Of a stretch of 64,000 bases of DNA, positions 57,841-64,000 are shown piece by piece (positions within the stretch are counted from its first letter, which is position 1; each line of letters starts with the position of its first letter). Below the pieces are notes generated by a model. The model was not told where the DNA came from, made no database searches, and saw only the letters and a list, made by a program, of their open reading frames with translations. Origin of the DNA: an uncultured Alphaproteobacteria bacterium. Its GTDB lineage: Bacteria > Pseudomonadota > Alphaproteobacteria > CAAHEQ01 > UBA3637. The stretch lies in contig CAKQGY010000007.1 of assembly GCA_934234055.1 (NCBI GenBank), positions 1 to 64,000 of the forward strand, in the 5' to 3' direction. The position numbers and the translations under genes are program-made.

Positions 57841-58980
57841 ATGAAACACCAACCCAAAGTTTCCGTCATTGTCCCTATTTATAAGGTAGAGAAATATCTT
57901 GTTCAATGTATTGACAGTATTTTGGCACAAACTCTAAAAGACATAGAGGTTATTTTAGTAGATGAAGGGGATCTGGATGCCTGCCGCGCCATTTGCGACA
58001 TGTATGAATTTGGCGTAAAAAAAGACAAGCGCGTAAAAACAATTCACGAAAAAAACGGCGGGTATGGTGCTTCTGTCAATAAAGGTTTTGCCATTGCCAC
58101 GGGCGAATACATTTCCATCATTGAATCGGACGATTTTATTGAACCGACCATGTATGAAGAGATGTATAATTACGCCAAAAAGATTGGGGCAGACGTTGTT
58201 AAAACGCCTTATTACGAGTATTGGGACAAAACAAAAACATCACCGGAACGGAAAAAAATCTGCAGCTATGCAAAGGCCCTGACAAAATCCTGTCCCAAAA
58301 ACAAAACATTCAGCGTATTGGATTATCCGCAATTGATGGGGGTCCATGCGTCATTGTGGTCCGGTATTTATAAAACATCTTATATGAAAGCCAAAAATAT
58401 CAAATTTATCACGGCAAAAGGCGGGGCTTATGTTGATGTTGGTTTCAGAATAGATACACTGATTAACACACGCAAAGTTGCATGGTATCCCAAACCATTT
58501 TATAATTATCGTTTAACAAACGACGGTTCAACGACAAATAACTTTAATTTAACAGTTATGTTAGAACGCTGGAACGAGGTGCATACAACTATCGACAAAG
58601 AGATCTATCGCAAAATCGGTCCTGCGTTATATTGGGATGAATACTTAAACACCATAGGATATTTATTTACCGATTATCCTGTAACCCAAGAACAATTAGA
58701 AATGATACGCCAAAACTTACAGTATGTTGATGATGATATTATCAAACGCTGCAAGAAATTAGGCGAAAAACGAAATGTTGTTTTAGCTATTAAACAAGGG
58801 GAGTATCGATTAAAATCGAAACCTCAAAGAAAAAGAAATTGGTCTAAATGCGAATTTTATGCAGGAAAAAAGTTGCTGTCTATTCATTTTTTTGTTGGAT
58901 TAAAACACAATATTGTGCGCAATATTTTTCGAATTGGCGGTCTGTATGTTATTGACATTTGCATCGGAAAGATTAAATAG
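57841..58980 (+). CDS. GT2 family glycosyltransferase A
   Basis: 379 aa. GT-A start KVSVIVPIYKVEKYLVQCID, acidic motif VDEGDLD, GEYISIIESDDFIEPTMYEE (the DxD-like site), a long acceptor domain and a basic C-terminus with a hydrophobic tail region, so peripheral membrane binding is plausible. Inverting transfer of a sugar, likely the heptose made upstream, to a lipid-linked glycan is inferred from position. It resembles the GT at 59053 (same layout, modest identity). Confidence 0.88.
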   Translation: MKHQPKVSVIVPIYKVEKYLVQCIDSILAQTLKDIEVILVDEGDLDACRAICDMYEFGVKKDKRVKTIHEKNGGYGASVNKGFAIATGEYISIIESDDFIEPTMYEEMYNYAKKIGADVVKTPYYEYWDKTKTSPERKKICSYAKALTKSCPKNKTFSVLDYPQLMGVHASLWSGIYKTSYMKAKNIKFITAKGGAYVDVGFRIDTLINTRKVAWYPKPFYNYRLTNDGSTTNNFNLTVMLERWNEVHTTIDKEIYRKIGPALYWDEYLNTIGYLFTDYPVTQEQLEMIRQNLQYVDDDIIKRCKKLGEKRNVVLAIKQGEYRLKSKPQRKRNWSKCEFYAGKKLLSIHFFVGLKHNIVRNIFRIGGLYVIDICIGKIK

Positions 58981-58989
58981 GAGAAAAAA

Positions 58990-59046
58990 ATGAGTTTTTG
59001 GAGTGGCATATCACCATTATACTATCAACCACCACCGAAAGAGTAA
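58990..59046 (+). CDS. 18-residue mini-ORF between two glycosyltransferase genes
   Basis: ATG at 58990 preceded by GGAG, reading MSFWSGISPLYYQPPPKE and a stop. It lies exactly in the gap, and the following gene has only a weak site, so this peptide may serve translational coupling. It may be real or accidental. Confidence 0.35.
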   Translation: MSFWSGISPLYYQPPPKE

Positions 59047-59052
59047 AAGCTA

Positions 59053-60186
59053 ATGACAAAAGTATCTATTATTTTACCCATTTATAATGTAGCAAAATAC
59101 CTGCCGAAATGCATTGATTCCGTATTGAATCAAACATTAAGGGATATTGAGGTTATCTTGGCCACCGACGGCCCGGCGGATTGTGATGAAATTTGTGCTT
59201 CTTATGCCAAACAAGACAAACGCGTCCGGGTTATTTCGCACCCCGGCGGATACGGGAAAGCCGTCAACCAAGGGATCACTATTGCCAGAGGCAAATATAT
59301 TGGCATTGTCGAACCAGATGATTGGTGCGACCCAAGCATGTTTGAAAAACTGTATCGAGCCGCCGAAAAGGAACATGCCGATGTCGCCAAGTGCGGATTT
59401 TATCGCAGTTATGATGCAAATCCCCGCGCGCACAAAATAGCCATGGATATACCGGATGGTTATTTCAACCCATCCGATCATCTGGAACTTCTGCGTTTTC
59501 AACCATCGGTATGGAGTGCCATTTACCTGAAAAAATTTTTAGATCAAAATAACATTCGGTTTATGGAGGAGAAAAAATTATCCTACATTGACGCCCCCTT
59601 TCACGAAGAAACATTTTTAAAGGCAAAACGGTATGTCAGTTTATCCGAACCTTTGTATTTTTATTATCAGGACAATCCCGACCAATCGGTTAAAAGTTCA
59701 AAAAAAATTCTTGATGGTGTCCGGACAGAAGAGTTTGCCTTTCAGCGGTTATCAGCGGACAAGGAATTATTTGAGTCCATAAAGGAATTTTTTATGGAAA
59801 CAACCGCATTACACCTTAAATGGAATTGGGATAGGATGCAAACCCCTGAAGATCGGAAAGAATTTTGGAAAGCTGCCCATAATTATGTTCAGCGCCTTGA
59901 TTTAGAAAGTATTCACTTTACGGCTTTTCACAACACGCTTCTTCAAGAGTTTTTTCTGTGCCTGAAAAAGCACAGAAATTATAAAGAATACGTTCAGATT
60001 GCCAACCGTGTATCCTGGGTAAAGGTATTAGGCCTCCCTTTTGTAAAGATTGCTTTTCGCGACGGGAAAAGCGTCTCTTTTTTCTTATTTAACAAAATTC
60101 CGTTATTCAAGATTAAATATCAAAAAAACAAAAGGATATTCAAGTTATTCAATATCCTGCCGATTTTAATAATAAAAAACAGATAA
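59053..60186 (+). CDS. GT2 family glycosyltransferase B
   Basis: 377 aa. KVSIILPIYNVAKYLPKCID, LATDGPADC and GKYIGIVEPDDWCDPSMFEK give a GT-A fold with a PDD metal site, and the helical acceptor domain spans about 120-310. The C-terminus is basic. Probably works with GT A to assemble a surface or lipid-linked oligosaccharide. Confidence 0.88.
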   Translation: MTKVSIILPIYNVAKYLPKCIDSVLNQTLRDIEVILATDGPADCDEICASYAKQDKRVRVISHPGGYGKAVNQGITIARGKYIGIVEPDDWCDPSMFEKLYRAAEKEHADVAKCGFYRSYDANPRAHKIAMDIPDGYFNPSDHLELLRFQPSVWSAIYLKKFLDQNNIRFMEEKKLSYIDAPFHEETFLKAKRYVSLSEPLYFYYQDNPDQSVKSSKKILDGVRTEEFAFQRLSADKELFESIKEFFMETTALHLKWNWDRMQTPEDRKEFWKAAHNYVQRLDLESIHFTAFHNTLLQEFFLCLKKHRNYKEYVQIANRVSWVKVLGLPFVKIAFRDGKSVSFFLFNKIPLFKIKYQKNKRIFKLFNILPILIIKNR

Positions 60187-60198
60187 GGAACCATAAAA

Positions 60199-61530
60199 AT
60201 GAATTTAACCATATTAGGCGGCGGATTATCCGCATTATCCCTTGCTTATTTTTTACAGAACAACGATAAAATTGATGAAATAACCATCTTGGAAAAGGAT
60301 GAAGTCCCGGGCGGAATCTGCCGCACCTATAAGAAAAATGGTATTGAATATGATGTGGGACCGCATATTATTTTTTCAAAGAATAAAGAAATTCTGGATC
60401 TGATGAATAACTTGCTTGGTGAAAATAATGAAAAGCACCGAAGATCCAATCGGGTTTTATACAAAAAACGCTTTGTTCAATATCCCTTTGAAAATGATTT
60501 ATCCCAGCTACCGCAAGAGGACATTGACTATTGTGTGAACACCTTTGTTCATAATCCGTTTGAACATTACACAGCGACCAATATGTTGCAATTTTTTCTG
60601 AAAACATTTGGAGAAGGCATTACAAACACTTATTTAAGGCCCTATAATGAAAAAATTTGGAAATTTGATCCTGCTTTTATGGACACCCAAATGGTCGAAC
60701 GTATTCCAAAACCGCCTCAGGACGCTATTCTGCGCAGCGCCCGCGGTGAAACAATTGATGGATATTTGCATCAACTGTATTTCACTTATCCCAAGCACGG
60801 CGGGACAGAATCTTTAATAAAGGCATTCATCAGTAAACTAGGACCAAAAGTTAAAATCCATACAAATGCAAAAGTATTAAAAGTTGAAAAAGCAACAGAC
60901 GGTTATCAGGTAAATACTTCTATCGGTGCTTTTGAAACGCATAAATTGGTTTCCACAATGCCGTTAAATGAGTTTTGTCATCTCTATCAGGATGCTCAAA
61001 AACCACAAACAATTTTAGATGCCGCTCATAATTTGCGTTATAATTCAATCGCGATATGCATTATAAATGTAAAAAAAGATTATGCGGGTGATAACTATGC
61101 ATTTACGGTTGCAGATAAAAACGTAAAATTTCACCGTGTTTCAAAATTAGATTTTATGGGGCCGGGGTATCACATTGACGGGACGACCACATATATGGCG
61201 GAAATCACATATCGCAAGAATGATCTGAACGACAAAGCATCTGATAAAGAGCTCATTCATTCGGTTATAGCCGGATTAAAAACAATCGGTTTTATTGATT
61301 CCCCCCAAGATGTTAATTTTAGTGAAATAAAACGGTTTGAATATGCCTATGTTATTTATGATTTGGATCATCGGACAAATGTGAATACACTAAAACACTA
61401 TTTTAAGGATCAGGGTATTTGGCTAAACGGGCGTTTCGGATCTTTTGAATATTTAAATATGGATGCAATTATTCAACAATCCAAGGATTTGGCGGAAACC
61501 GAAATCAACAATGATTTAGAATTACCATAA
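60199..61530 (+). CDS. FAD-dependent UDP-galactopyranose-mutase/amine-oxidase-like protein
   Basis: 443 aa. Dinucleotide-binding GGGLSALS near residue 7, ILEKDEVPGGICRTYKKNG and YDVGPHIIFS, and a C-terminal FAD contact region ending IWLNGRFGSFEYLNMDA. This pattern is shared by UDP-galactopyranose mutases and a group of uncharacterised flavoproteins found in polysaccharide clusters. The length exceeds classical Glf (about 370). A ring-contracting mutase or a redox modification of a sugar are both possible. It lies 12 nt after GT B. Confidence 0.8.
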   Translation: MNLTILGGGLSALSLAYFLQNNDKIDEITILEKDEVPGGICRTYKKNGIEYDVGPHIIFSKNKEILDLMNNLLGENNEKHRRSNRVLYKKRFVQYPFENDLSQLPQEDIDYCVNTFVHNPFEHYTATNMLQFFLKTFGEGITNTYLRPYNEKIWKFDPAFMDTQMVERIPKPPQDAILRSARGETIDGYLHQLYFTYPKHGGTESLIKAFISKLGPKVKIHTNAKVLKVEKATDGYQVNTSIGAFETHKLVSTMPLNEFCHLYQDAQKPQTILDAAHNLRYNSIAICIINVKKDYAGDNYAFTVADKNVKFHRVSKLDFMGPGYHIDGTTTYMAEITYRKNDLNDKASDKELIHSVIAGLKTIGFIDSPQDVNFSEIKRFEYAYVIYDLDHRTNVNTLKHYFKDQGIWLNGRFGSFEYLNMDAIIQQSKDLAETEINNDLELP

Positions 61531-61557
61531 AGACATACCGACATTGAAAGAAAATAT

Positions 61558-63315
61558 ATGAATATAATTGTCAATCTCAAACAGACCAACCTTGTTCGGA
61601 ATTACTCCAAAATATATCCTTATGTTCGGCCTTATTTAGGACGGGCAATTTTGGCGTTGTTGGTCACATTACCGCTGGGGGCAATGGATGCCGTCATTGC
61701 GTGGGTATTAAAGCCTTATATGGACATTGTGATGATTGAAAAAAGTGCAAAAGTCACTTCACTTCTGCCACTATTAATTATTATTTTCAGCTTGGCGCAA
61801 AGTTTGCTCAATTACGCCGCCACTTATTTGAACACCTGGGTCGGTCAAAAGATTACAATGGATCTTAAAAAAAGCCTTTTCAGAAAGATGATGCGTTGTG
61901 ATGCCGCTTTTTTTGACAAGACCACCTCCGGCGATGTGATGTTCCGTTTTAATCAAGATGCCGATCTGGCCTGCAACGGCCTGTTATCCAACTTAAAACT
62001 CTTTACCACGCGTTTATTTTCATCTCTATCCTTGATCGTTGTTTTACTTTACAATTCTTGGCAACTTTCTATTATTGCTGTTGTTGTTTTGGGGGCGGCT
62101 TTATTTCCCCTGACGCGTGTTCGCAAAAAGATAAAAGACATTATGGATAAAACCGTCTTTTCCGGAGCCCGCATTATGACCCATTATAACGAGGCTTTTT
62201 CAGGCAACCGGGTCGTTTCCTCGTTTAATTTATATGAGTATCAATACAATCGTTTTTGCGAAACTTTACGTTCCGTATTCAAACTTGGCATGAATATGAC
62301 CAAAAAGACCGGAATGCTGACCCCTATGATGCATTTTATGATTTCCATCGGGATCGCAGGAGTTATCTGGTATGGCAGTTATTTAATCACAACGGAGCAA
62401 CTGACCCCGGGTGGGTTTGTTTCTTTCATTACGGCCTTATTGATGCTGTATCATCCGATTAAATCCATCGGGTCCAATTTCACAAACGTTCAAATGTCTT
62501 TGTTGGCTATGGAGCGCGTATTTGGTGTATTAGACGAGCAACCACACATACATAATTCCCCCAATGCTGTCCGGATAACGGGGATAAAATCCGACATACA
62601 ATTTGATAATGTTTGGTTTGAATATGAAGCCAATCGGCCCGTGTTAAAAGGCATTTCTTTGGATGTTAAAAAAGGCCAAACGATTGCTTTTGTCGGCAAC
62701 TCCGGCGGGGGTAAATCCACAATGGTCAGCCTTCTTCCCCGGTTTTATGATGTCCGCCAAGGAGCGATTAAAATTGATGGCCGGGATATTCGGGAAATAG
62801 AACTGGATTCTCTGCGAGATCAAATTGCTGTTGTATTCCAGGATAATGTTCTATTTGCCGGCACAATCCGAAACAATATCCTTTTGGGTAATGCCGATGC
62901 AACCGAACAGGATATTCGTCAGGCCGTTCATAACGCCTGCCTTGACGAGTTTATCAGTTCTTTGCCCAATGGCCTGGACACGGAAATCGGGGAAAGAGGA
63001 ACAAAATTATCCGGCGGACAAAAACAACGGGTTGCCATCGCCCGGGCTTTTCTTAAAAATGCTCCGATTGTTATTTTGGATGAAGCGACTTCCGCCCTGG
63101 ATAATAAATCCGAAGAAATCGTGCAGCAGGCCATTTATAACCTGATGGAGGATAGAACGGTATTTATTATCGCCCACCGTTTGTCAACAGTCAAAAATGC
63201 TGACCGGATCGTGGTTATTGACCATGGCGAAATACGAGAGATGGGTACGCATGAAGAATTGCTTGCAAAAGACCACTCCGTTTATGCCGCCCTGTATAAG
63301 ACGCAATTAAAATAA
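61558..63315 (+). CDS. MsbA-like ABC exporter
   Basis: 585 aa half-transporter. Six membrane helices (about 20-325) and an ABC domain with Walker A VGNSGGGKSTMV (near residue 380), signature LSGGQKQRVAIAR, Walker B VILDEATSALD and H-loop IAHRLSTVK. It matches the MsbA/lipid-flippase group. As last gene of the glycan operon, it probably flips the lipid-linked glycan or lipid A-core rather than serving drug export. ATG at 61558 has AAAG upstream. Confidence 0.9.
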   Translation: MNIIVNLKQTNLVRNYSKIYPYVRPYLGRAILALLVTLPLGAMDAVIAWVLKPYMDIVMIEKSAKVTSLLPLLIIIFSLAQSLLNYAATYLNTWVGQKITMDLKKSLFRKMMRCDAAFFDKTTSGDVMFRFNQDADLACNGLLSNLKLFTTRLFSSLSLIVVLLYNSWQLSIIAVVVLGAALFPLTRVRKKIKDIMDKTVFSGARIMTHYNEAFSGNRVVSSFNLYEYQYNRFCETLRSVFKLGMNMTKKTGMLTPMMHFMISIGIAGVIWYGSYLITTEQLTPGGFVSFITALLMLYHPIKSIGSNFTNVQMSLLAMERVFGVLDEQPHIHNSPNAVRITGIKSDIQFDNVWFEYEANRPVLKGISLDVKKGQTIAFVGNSGGGKSTMVSLLPRFYDVRQGAIKIDGRDIREIELDSLRDQIAVVFQDNVLFAGTIRNNILLGNADATEQDIRQAVHNACLDEFISSLPNGLDTEIGERGTKLSGGQKQRVAIARAFLKNAPIVILDEATSALDNKSEEIVQQAIYNLMEDRTVFIIAHRLSTVKNADRIVVIDHGEIREMGTHEELLAKDHSVYAALYKTQLK

Positions 63316-63433
63316 AAGTTATGTTTTCGGAATGTTATTTTATCTCATAAGACTGGCATATCTGATCTTTGCAGGATTTATAATATGGTCTGCTTCATAC
63401 CGGTAATCGTGAAATAATTTCCAAATAAAAAAA

Positions 63434-63509
<76 letters not shown>

Positions 63510-63518
63510 AACAGGTTA

Positions 63519-63547
63519 GTTATACCCGAAATGAAATCAAAAATCAA
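63519..63547 (-). promoter_or_regulatory. Promoter of tRNA-Thr
   Basis: On the minus strand TTGATT (63547-63542), 17-bp spacer, TATAAC (63524-63519). Confidence 0.7.
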
Positions 63548-63561
63548 GTGTTTTTTCTTAT

Positions 63562-64000
63562 TTACTGCGTTATTCGTTCCAAAATGTAATGATATGCGTC
63601 ATTAAGCCGTTTGAAACGATGCTCGGATTCCGGATCCCCTTTGTTCACATCGGGGTGGTATTGCTTGGCCAGTTTCTTGAACTGCCGTTTGACGGATGAC
63701 ACCGTGAGCGGCGGAGTCAACTCCATAAAATCAATGGCGGCTTGCATCTTCTTTTCAAACCGAGGCGTTGCGGGCGGCGGGTTATACTTGCCGTCCATAC
63801 CCAGGCCCATGTCCTGTTGTGCCCCCAACGGATCGTGAACACGCGGATTGGACTTGATCCCTCCGTGGCCCAGTTTCCAAGTGGGGCGCTGCCATACCAC
63901 ATCGTTTTGCAGATGTTCTTCTATTTCTTCGGCGGACAAACCTTTCAGAAAGTCCCAGTTCTTATTATACTCGGCCACATGTTTTTGGCAAAAGTAATAA
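63562..64000 (-). CDS. J-domain co-chaperone, 5' end missing
   Basis: The frame stays open to the window edge; the visible 146 codons begin YYFCQKHVAEYNKNWDFLKG, the stretch found just after a zinc-like N-terminal domain in alphaproteobacterial DnaJ-like proteins. The GTG at 63978 is probably internal. The J domain is C-terminal (about 85-138 from that GTG) with the essential KQYHPDVNKGD. J domains stimulate DnaK's ATPase; the N-terminal part selects the client. Confidence 0.85.
   Translation of the reverse strand, partial: YYFCQKHVAEYNKNWDFLKGLSAEEIEEHLQNDVVWQRPTWKLGHGGIKSNPRVHDPLGAQQDMGLGMDGKYNPPPATPRFEKKMQAAIDFMELTPPLTVSSVKRQFKKLAKQYHPDVNKGDPESEHRFKRLNDAYHYILERITQ

Overview
The window reads as a chromosome segment of a fermentative, probably host-associated Alphaproteobacterium. 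Alphaproteobacterial signatures are the divergent priA/xerC pair, ybaB-recR, zapA next to a small coiled-coil gene and a ymdB-type phosphoesterase, the Hpt/OmpR/EnvZ cluster, a PTS-Ntr enzyme I, CarD, and a cold-shock gene near dnaA. A sodium-pumping oxaloacetate decarboxylase (oadGAB) and HemW suggest anaerobic energy metabolism. Small cysteine-rich secreted proteins resemble those of uncultured gut Alphaproteobacteria (RF32-like); that placement is an inference from gene content and was not tested. There are no rRNA genes, CRISPR arrays or intact insertion sequences. Five tRNA genes are present: Glu-CTC, Leu-CAA, Leu-GAG, Ala-CGC and Thr-CGT.

Layout. 1-2640: 3' part of a subtilisin-like autotransporter. 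2869-7387 (minus): tRNA-Glu and a five-gene operon of unknown function, with a double-HTH regulator, two soluble unknowns, a protein with secretin N-domain features but no pore domain, and a small membrane protein; a tandem dyad repeat lies upstream. 7.5-24.4 kb: housekeeping genes (hemW, hpf-ptsN, a UDG-like gene, TPR and PH-domain proteins, a small porin-like protein, ybaB-recR-zapA-ymdB, priA/xerC, ptsP, a glmU lacking its acetyltransferase half, glucokinase). 24.4-31.8 kb (minus): oadGAB, yfgM-bamB-der and an SDR. 31.9-35.2 kb: tRNA-Leu, a cysteine-rich secreted protein, and a minus-strand operon of two duplicated membrane proteins coupled to a radical SAM/SPASM enzyme. 35.4-40.6 kb: cspA, a DUF1150-like gene, dnaA, a 524-bp region with three perfect DnaA boxes (putative oriC), lepA and a hydrolase. 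40.6-52.5 kb (mostly plus): recG plus an HNH protein, a Sel1 protein, sodB, an Hpt-OmpR-EnvZ phosphorelay, carD, several unknowns and a second cysteine-rich secreted protein. 52.6-63.3 kb: an AT-richer polysaccharide island. It starts with a promoter-driven non-coding stretch and a 22-codon fossil of an epimerase gene. It continues with genes for GDP-D-glycero-D-manno-heptose and probably its 6-deoxy derivative (hddC-gmhB fusion, 4,6-dehydratase, SDR, hddA, gmhA), two GT2 glycosyltransferases, a UDP-galactopyranose-mutase-like flavoprotein and an MsbA-like exporter. The window ends with tRNA-Thr and a J-domain protein cut by the edge.

Gene direction supports the origin call. From about 24.4 to 37.6 kb nearly everything is on the minus strand, and from 40.6 to 63.3 kb nearly everything is on the plus strand, so transcription runs outward from 37.6-40.6 kb. 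Many promoters are recognisable as TTGnnn - 17 bp - TAtanT, and most real genes have an AAAGGAG-type ribosome binding site. I used these sites to choose start codons.
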